From: Hoylesella buccalis ATCC 35310
GTDB taxonomy: Bacteria > Bacteroidota > Bacteroidia > Bacteroidales > Bacteroidaceae
Assembly (NCBI RefSeq): GCF_025151385.1
Contig: NZ_CP102287.1
Location: 248,001-312,000, forward strand
Direction of reading: 5' to 3'
DNA: 64,000 nucleotides
The notes under the pieces were generated by a model. That model was given only the letters and a program-made list of their open reading frames with translations, made no database searches and was not told the DNA's origin. The translations under genes and the position numbers were made by a program. Shown one piece after another: positions 38,404 to 47,455 of this stretch. Position 1 is the first letter of the stretch, and every line of letters starts with the position of its first letter.

Positions 38404-40785
38404 ATGATGAAAAGGTGGATTGGCACTGGTATACTGTTGTTAGTTGTTTCCATGGCCATCATGGCACAAGGAAACAGAACGCAAAAGGTATTGGGTAGGG
38501 TGACGGACGTTCATGGAAACCCGTTGGCTGATGTTAGTTTGAGCATTTTAAATGCGGAGCCTTTAATTACCCAAACCACAGATAAAGCGGGTCGTTTTGA
38601 ACTACAAGTACCGTTGGGCAGGCAAGTTTTGCGGGCCAGTTCAGTGGGCTACCAGGACAAGGAGATCAGTTTGTTGTTGGTTATGGGTGAAGAAGTGTCG
38701 CTTGATGTCAAACTGGAGTCTGCCACTTATAATCTCAAGGGGGTAGAGGTGAAGCGATATTACAACAAAGCTCGGCCCCTACAGCCGCTTGCCTATGCAG
38801 GTGCGCGAAGCTTTAGTGTGGAAGAAACAGAGCGATATGCGGGTTCGTTAGGCGATCCAAGCAGGATGGTGAGGAGCTTTGCAGGCGTGATGCCCATCAA
38901 CGATTCGCGTAATGAGATCGTGGTGAGAGGCAACTCATCATTAGGGGTGCAATATCGATTGGATGGGATTGAAATTCCAAATCCTAACCATTTCAACGCC
39001 GGACTGGGAATGACGGCTGGACAGGTAACTGCCCTTAATATGAATGTTGTTACCAACTCTGATTTTTTATTGGGCGGTTGGCAGGCAACAAAAGGCAATG
39101 CACTGGCGGCAATCTTTGATCTGAATCTGAGAAAAGGCAATCCCAACAACCACCAAATGCGCTTCCAGATGGGCTATAATGGAGCCGAACTCATGACAGA
39201 GGGGCCGATGAACAAGGATGGTTCGATGACCTATCTTGCCTCCTATCGTTATTCCATCCCAGAGTTGGCAAGCTATGCCATGAAGATTTTTGGCAAATCC
39301 ATGGCCGTTGTGCCAAGATATCAAGACCTTACCACCAAGATAGATTGGCGCATCCATGAGGGTCACACGCTTTCATTGATTGGCATTGTAGGTACAAGTA
39401 GCATTCATCTCAAGACATCAGAACTCTCCGGGGCGGGTACGACCGTGCAAGTTGACAAGCTATCGTTTGACCAAAAGGTTAACTTACGCAGTGGCTTGGC
39501 ATTGTTAGGTATGGTCTATCATGGCCAACTGGCTGCTCGGACCGATCTTCATGCCACACTTTCTTGGAACTATAATGATATAAAGATGAGAGTGTACAAT
39601 AAGGAATTGGCCAATCAAGAAGACTTTAAAATGATTTTTACGGATCTAACCAAGGAACGCAAACTCTCGTTTTCGGCCGATATCCGTCATCGATTATCCA
39701 CGCATCACGACAATCTTTATGTGGGTACGGTTGTCGATCAATATTATCTCAATATGTTCAATGAGGTGGAAGATACACCCTATCCCCTCAATGACGATAG
39801 AAGCACATTATCACTTTATCGCGCTTATGCGCAGTATCAACATTTGTTCAGCGATGCTTTTACTGTCACTGCAGGCGTACATGGCAGTTATTTGCCCCTG
39901 AATGGCAACTATGCTTTGGAACCACGTGCTGCTGCTGAGTTAAAACTTGGTACCCATCACACCATTGGCCTCGCAGGAGGCCTTTACAGTCAGTTGCCTC
40001 CGCACACTTTTTTCTTCGTCAGAGAGGCCGATGGTCATTATTCGGACAGCAATCATCACTTGGGGTTCTCCAAGAGTTGGCATGCAAACCTCTCGCACAA
40101 CTACCAAATTAACAAGGATTGGCGTGTGCATACAGAACTGTATTGTCAATGGCTTTTTGATATTGCGGCTGAGGACAAGGCCTATGGAGTGTCGCTACTC
40201 AATTATGGAGCAGGCGAAAACTCCATGGAACGCATCGCCGGACTTCGCAATATTGGCAGGGGACGAAACTATGGACTTGAACTGACGGTGGAAAAATTCT
40301 TCAGCAAAAATTATTTCTTCTTGATGTCCGGCACCCTCTATCGCTCACGCTATACCGACCCAGTACTCAACCATGAATTCAGCACAGTGTTTGATGGTGG
40401 TTACATCCTGAATGTCACTGGTGGGTTTGAATGGCCTGTGAGCAGCCGTTGGACCCTCTTTGCCTCACCTCAGTTGGCGCTCTCGGGTGGTTTGAAATAC
40501 ACGCCTGTTGATGAGGTGGCATCTCAAGCGGCTCACGACCAGGTGTACCAATACGATCAGTGGTATCAAAAACAAATGCCTGCTTACTTCAGATTGGACA
40601 CTCGTTTGGGCGGCAGACTGAATGGTAAGAAGGTTTCACAGGAGTGGGGAATTGACTTGATTAACCTCACCAATCGAAAAAATATCGCATACATGTTTTA
40701 TGATATTGACAAACGTGCGTATGTGTCACAATATCATTTCTCCTTTTTCCCAATGGTAGTCTACCGCCTACATTTTGGTCTGTAA
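38404..40785 (+). CDS. TonB-dependent receptor-like outer-membrane protein
   Basis: A 793-residue outer-membrane protein. A signal peptide (ILLLVVSMAIMAQG) precedes a carboxypeptidase-regulatory-like domain (VLGRVTDVHGNPLADVSLSI, about residues 29-120). The plug domain follows, with VVRGNSSLGVQYRLDGIEIP (about 170-190). The remainder is beta-barrel strands ending in FSFFPMVVYRLHFGL with the terminal aromatic-x-Leu pattern. It is probably a nutrient importer that uses the TonB system. The substrate is unknown; no SusD partner follows. A TATTTTTG box lies at 38371-38378. Confidence 0.9.
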   Translation: MMKRWIGTGILLLVVSMAIMAQGNRTQKVLGRVTDVHGNPLADVSLSILNAEPLITQTTDKAGRFELQVPLGRQVLRASSVGYQDKEISLLLVMGEEVSLDVKLESATYNLKGVEVKRYYNKARPLQPLAYAGARSFSVEETERYAGSLGDPSRMVRSFAGVMPINDSRNEIVVRGNSSLGVQYRLDGIEIPNPNHFNAGLGMTAGQVTALNMNVVTNSDFLLGGWQATKGNALAAIFDLNLRKGNPNNHQMRFQMGYNGAELMTEGPMNKDGSMTYLASYRYSIPELASYAMKIFGKSMAVVPRYQDLTTKIDWRIHEGHTLSLIGIVGTSSIHLKTSELSGAGTTVQVDKLSFDQKVNLRSGLALLGMVYHGQLAARTDLHATLSWNYNDIKMRVYNKELANQEDFKMIFTDLTKERKLSFSADIRHRLSTHHDNLYVGTVVDQYYLNMFNEVEDTPYPLNDDRSTLSLYRAYAQYQHLFSDAFTVTAGVHGSYLPLNGNYALEPRAAAELKLGTHHTIGLAGGLYSQLPPHTFFFVREADGHYSDSNHHLGFSKSWHANLSHNYQINKDWRVHTELYCQWLFDIAAEDKAYGVSLLNYGAGENSMERIAGLRNIGRGRNYGLELTVEKFFSKNYFFLMSGTLYRSRYTDPVLNHEFSTVFDGGYILNVTGGFEWPVSSRWTLFASPQLALSGGLKYTPVDEVASQAAHDQVYQYDQWYQKQMPAYFRLDTRLGGRLNGKKVSQEWGIDLINLTNRKNIAYMFYDIDKRAYVSQYHFSFFPMVVYRLHFGL

Positions 40786-40922
40786 GCTCAACAGATGTCC
40801 ATTGGTGAGCGTGCATGATGCTCTTGACACGGTTTTGAAGGCACAAAGCATGTGAACGTACGTGCTTGATGGTGATGTACTTCTTATTTGAATCTTCACA
40901 ATGATTTTAAAAATCTTTTCAT

Positions 40923-40930
40923 TATTTTTG
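40923..40930 (+). promoter_or_regulatory. Promoter -7 box for the M6-type protease
   Basis: TATTTTTG lies 22 bases before the start codon of the protease and fits the TAnnTTTG pattern. The leader would be very short. Confidence 0.5.
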
Positions 40931-40951
40931 TCATCAAATAGAAAATATGGC

Positions 40952-43087
40952 ATGAAAAGATTATTCTCCATTTTATTATTTATATGGATGACGCCGTGGA
41001 TTGTCGCCATACCAGTCAAAAAGAGCGGATGGAAAGTCATTCGTCTTGCGCGTGGAGTAGAGGTAAAAGCGATGTTCAAAGGCGATGAACACTTGCATTA
41101 CATGGAGGCAGAAGATGGTCAGAAATACGTTTTTGACGAACAACTTCAAGCTTATCGACCTGCCGATTTCACAACCTTAGCAAGAAAAGCTGCTGCAAAA
41201 AGATGCAGATTAGCAGCTCGTAGACAGGCAAAGACACGTGTTTCCTTGGGCGAAAAGCACGCTGGCTACGAAGGAAAGAAAAAAGGTTTGATGATTTTGG
41301 TGGATTTTGAGGACGCCAAATTCAACGAAACGCATACAAAAGAGCTTTATCAACAGATAACCAATAAGTTGGGATTTGTTCACGAATTGGGATTTAGAGG
41401 AAGTGTAAGAGATTATTTCTTAGACCAGAGCAGGGGTAAATTTGATTTAACTTTTGATGTCGTAGGCCCCATACGCATGAAGAAAGGTTATGCTTACTAT
41501 GGTGCCAACGACCGTGAAGGTTACGATGTCCGACCGCACGAAATGATACAAGAGGCTTGCATGGGTGCAGATGCAGAGGTGGATTTCAAAGATTACGATT
41601 GGGATCATGATGGGAAAGTGGATGCGCTTTACGTGTTGTATGCCGGTCAAGGTGAAAATTCAGCAGAAGGACAAGATTCCAAGCGCGTGTGGCCACACCA
41701 GGCGGAACTGTCTGAATCCAACTTTGATTTTAACTTGGATCAGGTGACAATCGATACTTATGCCTGTGGTCCTGAATTGTCTTCACGAACACAAATCGAA
41801 GGTATCGGAACCATCTGTCATGAGTTTTCGCATGTGTTGGGGCTGCCTGACATGTATGACACGCTTAATGGCGAGGCTTATGGCATGTTTTCATGGGATG
41901 TGATGGATCAAGGAAGTTACAACGTTGATGGCTTCGTTCCAGCTGGTTATACCAGTTATGAGCGCACTTATTTAGGTTGGTTGAATCCAATAGAGCTAAC
42001 CAGCGACCTCACTGTCACGAACATGAAGCCGCTCAGTGAACAGGGTGAGGCCTATGTTATTTACAACGAAAACAATAGAAATGAATATTACCTGTTGGAA
42101 AATAGGCAAAAAACAGGTTGGGATGCAGGACTTGGTGGAGAAGGATTGCTGATTCTTCATGTTGATTTTGATGCCAAGACATGGGCCGACAATACTGTGA
42201 ACAGTCAGAAAGATCATCAAAGATGTACTATTTTTCATGCCGACAATTCAGATGTTTACCTCGACATGTGGGGAAATTATAGTGCCTCAGAGATTGCAGG
42301 CGATGCCTATCCATATAAGGCCAATGACAGTCTGACAGCCAATTCTAAGCCTGCGGCCCGTTTGTTCAATGCGAATAGGTGGGGAACCTATTTCATGAAT
42401 AAGGACGTGAATGAGATAACAAGAAATGATGACGGAACCATTTCTTTTCGTTTCAAGGTGGTTGCTGCCTCAACAAAACCGAATCAGACGCCGTCTGACG
42501 GCATTTTATTCCACGAAACATTTGACCAGTGTAAGGGAACGGGTGGAAATGACGGCAAGTTTAGCGGGCAAGTGGCCCGAAGCATGAATGATTTCATGAC
42601 GGATATGGAAGGCTGGAACGTGCCATCAGGTGCCGCATACGGTGGCGACCGATGTGCGAAGTTTGGCACATCGTCAAAAAATGGCACCGTGTTGTCACCC
42701 GAATTTGTTGCGCACGGTAAAGACACACTCATCTTCGTGGCTGCACCTTTTGGAAAAGATGTTAACACGTTGGATGTGTACATCAACGACTCGCCGTTGG
42801 GCGTCTTTACATTGGAAAGAGGGAAGTGGACTACCATCAAGGTTCCTTTCACGGGAACCGGAGCGACGACCATCCAATTTATACCTTACAACCGCTTTTT
42901 CTTGGATGACGTAAAGGTGATAGGACCTACGAACAAGCAGGAAACTGGTATCAAACAGCTTGAGGCCAAGCCCAACACTCGCCAGCCTTTCAAAATTTAT
43001 AATCTCAATGGACAGTTCGTGGGAACCAAACTCGATGCCCTGCCAAAGGGGATATACATCTTGGATGGAAAGAAAATTCTGAAATAA
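40952..43087 (+). CDS. M6-family (immune inhibitor A-like) secreted metalloprotease
   Basis: A 711-residue secreted protease. The signal peptide is RLFSILLFIWMTPWIVA. The peptidase domain has the zinc motif ICHEFSHVLGLPDMYD (about residues 290-305), with DGKVDALYVLYAGQGEN before it. The middle is followed by a beta-sandwich with FDQCKGTGGNDG and SGAAYGGDRCAKF. The end FKIYNLNGQFVG, then ALPKGIYILDGKK, resembles C-terminal sorting tails of Bacteroidota. The start at 40952 is chosen because the signal peptide begins there. It may act as a virulence or nutrition protease. Confidence 0.88.
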   Translation: MKRLFSILLFIWMTPWIVAIPVKKSGWKVIRLARGVEVKAMFKGDEHLHYMEAEDGQKYVFDEQLQAYRPADFTTLARKAAAKRCRLAARRQAKTRVSLGEKHAGYEGKKKGLMILVDFEDAKFNETHTKELYQQITNKLGFVHELGFRGSVRDYFLDQSRGKFDLTFDVVGPIRMKKGYAYYGANDREGYDVRPHEMIQEACMGADAEVDFKDYDWDHDGKVDALYVLYAGQGENSAEGQDSKRVWPHQAELSESNFDFNLDQVTIDTYACGPELSSRTQIEGIGTICHEFSHVLGLPDMYDTLNGEAYGMFSWDVMDQGSYNVDGFVPAGYTSYERTYLGWLNPIELTSDLTVTNMKPLSEQGEAYVIYNENNRNEYYLLENRQKTGWDAGLGGEGLLILHVDFDAKTWADNTVNSQKDHQRCTIFHADNSDVYLDMWGNYSASEIAGDAYPYKANDSLTANSKPAARLFNANRWGTYFMNKDVNEITRNDDGTISFRFKVVAASTKPNQTPSDGILFHETFDQCKGTGGNDGKFSGQVARSMNDFMTDMEGWNVPSGAAYGGDRCAKFGTSSKNGTVLSPEFVAHGKDTLIFVAAPFGKDVNTLDVYINDSPLGVFTLERGKWTTIKVPFTGTGATTIQFIPYNRFFLDDVKVIGPTNKQETGIKQLEAKPNTRQPFKIYNLNGQFVGTKLDALPKGIYILDGKKILK

Positions 43088-43194
43088 GCGGACAATTAAA
43101 TCATTGTCTTACTTTTTAAAACAAATGCTTTGCCTTCACAGAATGGACTCCCGAAGGCGTGCTGTCGTCCGTGTAACCTGACAACGTGAACTAT

Positions 43195-43282
43195 CAAAAA
43201 AAATTGATTGTCTCACGACAACCAATCTTCATTAACCTTAATAATCTAATACCATGAAAAACACAATGCAAAGGTAGTAAAA
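43195..43282 (+). promoter_or_regulatory. Orphan SusC-type leader followed by a seven-codon frame
   Basis: A hairpin GATTGTC-TCAC-GACAACCAATC (near 43207-43228) leads to CATTAACCTTAATAATCTAA and an ATG. In Prevotella-type genomes such leaders precede SusC genes. Here the frame is ATGAAAAACACAATGCAAAGG and stops at once. No susC follows. It reads as the leftover front end of a deleted locus. The rest of the gap up to 43510 shows no gene. Confidence 0.45.
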
Positions 43283-43509
43283 TATTTCATCCGTGCAAGT
43301 TTTCTGGTCTATACAGGGCGTTTTTATAACATAAATTATATTTTTAATCTGCCATTTAAACTTCCTTTGCATCCTTCTCGGCTGAATCTTTAATAATACG
43401 TACTTGACGGATTCTCTTTGAGAGATGCCATTTCGATATAGATGATTACGACCGAGCCGACCCTTAAAATGTTATATCGAAAGTAAGAAACTGTTGATGG
43501 CGGTAATGA

Positions 43510-43555
43510 AAAAAGTAGGAGACAAACCTCCATGATGGGCGTTTATCTCCTACTT
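43510..43555 (-). terminator. Intrinsic terminator of the galM lipoprotein gene
   Basis: An AGTAGGAGA / TCTCCTACT stem is followed by TTTTTT on the minus strand. It lies about 40 bases after the galM stop codon. Confidence 0.85.
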
Positions 43556-43593
43556 GATAGCGTTGATGCGGAACATTGTTGCCGCAGCGGGGT

Positions 43594-44760
43594 TTATCTT
43601 ACACTAAACTTATAGGCAACGTGACTGAAATATTTCTCACCTGGCTTGAGGTAAGGTGAAGGCCAGTCTTTCTTGTTTGGAGAATCAGGGAATTTCTGGG
43701 TCTCCAAACAAACTGAGGCACGCTGTGGATAGGCGATGCCCTTTTTGCCGATGACACTGCCAGAAAGGAAGTTGCCAGAATAAACCTGTATACCTGGTTC
43801 GTTGGTGTACACTTCCATATAGATGCCCGACTCGGGAGAGTATAGGCTGGCAGCTACCTTGGTGTCGTCACCCTTACCGTCCTTGTAGGTGTTCAGCACA
43901 TAGTTGTGGTCATACCCTCTGCCATATTTGAGTTGTGTGAAGGTAGTGTCCCCGATGGTTTCATACAGTGCGTGACGCTTGGTGAAGTCCATGGGTGTGC
44001 CATAAACTGGTTTGATTTCTCCTGTTGTCATAAAGGTACTGTCGCAGGGTGTATAGTTGTCGGCATTGACATAAAGAACCATGTTGGTGCCGGCCTTTGA
44101 GGGATCGCCAGAGAGGTTGAAGTACGAGTGATTCGTCATGTTGATGACGGTTTCTTCGTCGGTGGTAGCCTCAAACTTCATGTCCAGGGTGTTGTCGCTG
44201 GTTACCGTGTAGGTAACTGTTGCCGTTACATTGCCAGGGAAGTTGTTGTCACCGTCAGGAGAATGCAAGACAAGCTGTAGCGTTGAGTCGTTCAACTGGT
44301 TACCTTCGTATACAGAATATTGCCAGCCTGAGGGACCACCATGCAGACAGTGTCCAAAGTTGTTGCGTGGCAATTGAATCTTCTTTCCTGCAACAGTGAT
44401 TTGACCCTGATTGATGCGGTTGGCGTAACGACCAATGGCTGCGCCGAAATCGCTGGCGTTATTGACAGAATCGGCATACTGCGCAATGTTGTCATATCCT
44501 AGCACTACATCGGTAGCAACACCGGCTTTGTTGGGTACGCAGATTGACACGACGCGTGCACCAAAGTTTGTGACGCAAACTTCCATGTCATTGCTGTTCT
44601 TTAAAACGAACAGCTTAACTGGCTTTTCGTTGAGTGTTGTGTCGAACTTGGCAGGGTCTAAGCCTGAAACAGTTAACTTACTGCTGTCACTGGACGAGCA
44701 ACCCGTAAACAGTGCCATGGCAAATGCTGCGCCCACGAATAATCCTTTAGTTAGTTTCAT
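43594..44760 (-). CDS. galM: Aldose 1-epimerase (galactose mutarotase), lipoprotein form
   Basis: A 388-residue mutarotase that interconverts alpha and beta aldoses. It has a lipoprotein signal (FVGAAFAMALFTGCSS, lipobox FTGC near residue 20), so it is exported. Catalytic stretches are visible: IGRYANRINQGQI, NFGHCLHGGPSGWQY (catalytic His), INMTNHSYFNLSG (His) and PGIQVYSGNFL. The catalytic Glu lies in VCLETQKFPDSPN. It probably works on sugar outside the cytoplasm, while a second galM gene (47456-48547) lacks a signal. Confidence 0.93.
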   Translation of the reverse strand: MKLTKGLFVGAAFAMALFTGCSSSDSSKLTVSGLDPAKFDTTLNEKPVKLFVLKNSNDMEVCVTNFGARVVSICVPNKAGVATDVVLGYDNIAQYADSVNNASDFGAAIGRYANRINQGQITVAGKKIQLPRNNFGHCLHGGPSGWQYSVYEGNQLNDSTLQLVLHSPDGDNNFPGNVTATVTYTVTSDNTLDMKFEATTDEETVINMTNHSYFNLSGDPSKAGTNMVLYVNADNYTPCDSTFMTTGEIKPVYGTPMDFTKRHALYETIGDTTFTQLKYGRGYDHNYVLNTYKDGKGDDTKVAASLYSPESGIYMEVYTNEPGIQVYSGNFLSGSVIGKKGIAYPQRASVCLETQKFPDSPNKKDWPSPYLKPGEKYFSHVAYKFSVR

Positions 44761-44804
44761 CTTGAATGTTTTTGGTAATATTTGTTATGAATGAGTAAAA
44801 ACAA

Positions 44805-44844
44805 AAAGATACCTGTTATCACAATGTTGATAACAGATATCTTT
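44805..44844 (-). terminator. Intrinsic terminator of galK
   Basis: An AAAGATATCTGTTATC / GATAACAGGTATCTTT stem with an eight-base loop is followed by TTGTTTTT on the minus strand. It separates galK from the galM lipoprotein gene. Confidence 0.88.
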
Positions 44845-44856
44845 CTTTGCTATCAA

Positions 44857-46020
44857 TTAGCATACTTTGTGAGAGCCCTGGCTGATGACTACGTCATAGA
44901 TTTCAGGTTTCTTGCCAAATTTAGCAAGATATTTTTCTGTGACATCGGCCACGAACTTGTCATGAATTTCATCCTTCACCAGGTTGATGGTGCAGCCACC
45001 GAAGCCACCGCCCATGATACGACTGCCTGTAACGCCGTTCTCTTTGGCAACGTCATTGAGGAAATCAAGCTCTTCGCAAGATACCTCATAGTCCTTGCTC
45101 AGACCTTCATGGGTCTCGTACATCTTCTTACCCACCGTCTCGTAGTCGCCAGCTTCCAATGCATCGCATACGGCCAGCACGCGGTCTTTCTCACCCAGAA
45201 CGAAGCGGGCGCGGTTGTAATCTTCCTCACCAACTTCGGCTTTCACGGCTTCTAATTGCTCCCATGTGCAGTCGCGCAGGGTTTCAAATTTCTCATTGGG
45301 GTACTTGGCTGCAATGTGTTTAACGACATTCTCGCAAGATTTGCGACGGTCGTTGTATGGCGAACCAACTAATTCGTGTTTCACGCATGAGTTGACGAGC
45401 ATGAGTCTGTAGCCCTCTGGGTTGAATGGGAAGTATTCGAACTCGCGACTACGGCAGTCGAGGCGCATGAGCTTACCCTCTTGTCCGAAGACACTGGCAA
45501 ACTGATCCATGATACCGCAGTTAACGCCTACATACTTGTGCTCTGTAGCTTGTCCTGCCAAAGCCATGTCCCATTTAGACACTTTGTTATCACCAAACAA
45601 ATCATTCAAGGCAAAGGCGAAACAGCTTTCCAATGCTGCCGATGAAGACATACCAGCACCTAAGGGCACATCGCCAGAGAAAGCGGTGTTGAAGCCTTTT
45701 ACGTCGACGCCGAGTTTCTTCATTTCTTGCACCATGCCGTAGATGTAGCGTGCCCAACTGGTGCGGGGACCTTCGGGATCGTCTACCTTAAACTCTACAC
45801 GGTCTTTCATATCTATAGCGTAGCACATGACCGTATTGGTGCCATTGGGGCGAACTTCAGCCATGATTCCCTTGTCTACTGCGCCTGGAAATACGAATCC
45901 ACCGTTATAATCTGTATGTTCGCCAATCAAATTAATACGACCTGGTGAGAAATAAATATTTCCTGTTTTGCCATCAAAGTGCTTGATGAAACGACTTCTT
46001 ACATGATCTATGTCCATCAT
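44857..46020 (-). CDS. galK: Galactokinase
   Basis: A 387-residue GHMP kinase that makes galactose-1-phosphate from galactose and ATP, the first step of the Leloir pathway. The signature GRINLIGEHTDYNGG spans about residues 27-41. The ATP loop PLGAGMSSSAALE spans about 120-132. The third motif MGGGFGGCTINL spans about 339-350. The Asp base is in DYNGG, and the length is normal. It is flanked by a sugar MFS transporter upstream and a mutarotase downstream, each set off by terminators. Confidence 0.96.
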   Translation of the reverse strand: MMDIDHVRSRFIKHFDGKTGNIYFSPGRINLIGEHTDYNGGFVFPGAVDKGIMAEVRPNGTNTVMCYAIDMKDRVEFKVDDPEGPRTSWARYIYGMVQEMKKLGVDVKGFNTAFSGDVPLGAGMSSSAALESCFAFALNDLFGDNKVSKWDMALAGQATEHKYVGVNCGIMDQFASVFGQEGKLMRLDCRSREFEYFPFNPEGYRLMLVNSCVKHELVGSPYNDRRKSCENVVKHIAAKYPNEKFETLRDCTWEQLEAVKAEVGEEDYNRARFVLGEKDRVLAVCDALEAGDYETVGKKMYETHEGLSKDYEVSCEELDFLNDVAKENGVTGSRIMGGGFGGCTINLVKDEIHDKFVADVTEKYLAKFGKKPEIYDVVISQGSHKVC

Positions 46021-46063
46021 AATTAATAGGGTTTAGGGGTTTATAATCTAAAAATTGTTTTAT

Positions 46064-46109
46064 CATAAAAAATGCTGAATGTACTTATCTGGGATAAGCA
46101 TTCAGCATT
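46064..46109 (-). terminator. Intrinsic terminator of the sugar MFS gene
   Basis: An AATGCTGAATG(C)CTTATC / GATAAG(T)CATTCAGCATT stem is followed by TTTTTTATG on the minus strand. It lies 13 bases after the MFS stop codon. Confidence 0.88.
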
Positions 46110-46121
46110 CTTTGTTGCTTA

Positions 46122-47405
46122 TTATTCTACAGGAATGTCTTTGTTCACATTCTTGCAGCCTACCAGAGCGTAGTAGAGTAGGTATGCGAGCATGGCTATA
46201 ACAAGCCAGTAGCTGGCAATGTAATCGTTGAGGCTGGTTGCAATTTGGTCTTGGATGAATGGCATCACACCACCACCAACAACCATCATCATAAAGATAC
46301 CTGACGCTGCGGCCGTGTATTTACCCAGACCTTCTGTCGCTAAGTTGAAGATACAGCCCCACATGATTGAGGTACAGATACCACATGAAATGATGAAGAA
46401 GCACTTGATAGGAACTTCAGAGCCACGGAATGACACGGCAGAACTCTCGGGGAGCACAATGGCAACCAATAAAAGGATGATGGCCAAGGATGAGGTGAAA
46501 ATCATCTGTGTACGTGAAGATACTTTACCACTGATGAAACTGCTGACGAAACGGCCAACGAGCATCAACAACCAATAGATGGCTACGATACCACCAGCTA
46601 CGGCTGCCGCACCAGGGAAATCGAGCTTGGTGATGTAGAAATTCAATTCAGCTGGAATACCCACTTCAATTCCCACATAGAAGAAAATGGCAATCACGCC
46701 GAGGATGAAGTGACGGAAGTTCCATGGACTGTATTCAGACTTAACGCCTGGGGCGGTTGACTGTGGTTCTGGAATGGCTACGAATGAAATAATCAGGAAG
46801 GTAACGGCAAACACGCCCATGGCTACCCAAAGCAAGGGGGTAACGTCAGTCATGCTGGTTTTGTCCGTAACTTGACCAATGAGCACACCAACAAAGAACG
46901 GGGTGAGTGTTGCTGCGAGTGAGTTTAATGTTCCTCCTGTTTGGATGAGTTGGTTTCCACGGTTACCGCCTCCGCCAAGAAGGTTCAACATGGGGTTCAC
47001 CACCGTGTTTAACATACATACACAGAATCCGCAAATGAACGCACCTAACAAATAGACGATGAAGTTGAGCATAACTGGTTGTCCCTGAACGCTGAACATC
47101 TCACTGCTTCCGCCAAACGTACTTGATAAATACTGTACAAACAAACCGATGAAACCGATTGCGATAGCAATCAGTGCAGTTTTCTTGTAACCGTATTTCA
47201 CAAGCATCTTGCCTGCTGGGATTCCCATGAAAAGATAAGCCAGGAAGTTCATTAAGTTACCAACCATACCAGCCCAAGAGTAGGTTTTACCCCAAATATT
47301 TCCGAATGGTGCTGCAAGGTTGGTTACGAATGAAATCATAGCAAAGAGGAACATCATTGAGATAATCGCAACAATGACGCCATTTTTGTTAGTCTGTTGT
47401 TCCAT
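46122..47405 (-). CDS. Sugar MFS transporter (FucP/GluP-like)
   Basis: A 427-residue inner-membrane transporter with about 12 predicted helices. Segments such as WAGMVGNLMNFLAYLFMGIPAG (given as WAGMVGNLMNFLAYLF, then MGIPAG), LGAFICGFCVCMLNTVVNPM and MLNLLGGGGNRGNQLIQ match the glucose/galactose MFS group. Position between galM and galK suggests galactose or glucose uptake by proton symport. Spacing to galM upstream is 50 bases, so they likely share one transcript. Confidence 0.88.
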   Translation of the reverse strand: MEQQTNKNGVIVAIISMMFLFAMISFVTNLAAPFGNIWGKTYSWAGMVGNLMNFLAYLFMGIPAGKMLVKYGYKKTALIAIAIGFIGLFVQYLSSTFGGSSEMFSVQGQPVMLNFIVYLLGAFICGFCVCMLNTVVNPMLNLLGGGGNRGNQLIQTGGTLNSLAATLTPFFVGVLIGQVTDKTSMTDVTPLLWVAMGVFAVTFLIISFVAIPEPQSTAPGVKSEYSPWNFRHFILGVIAIFFYVGIEVGIPAELNFYITKLDFPGAAAVAGGIVAIYWLLMLVGRFVSSFISGKVSSRTQMIFTSSLAIILLLVAIVLPESSAVSFRGSEVPIKCFFIISCGICTSIMWGCIFNLATEGLGKYTAAASGIFMMMVVGGGVMPFIQDQIATSLNDYIASYWLVIAMLAYLLYYALVGCKNVNKDIPVE

Positions 47406-47455
47406 TTTTTGTTGAAAGATTTTTTTATTAGTTATTTTAGATATTTCTTCCTGGA

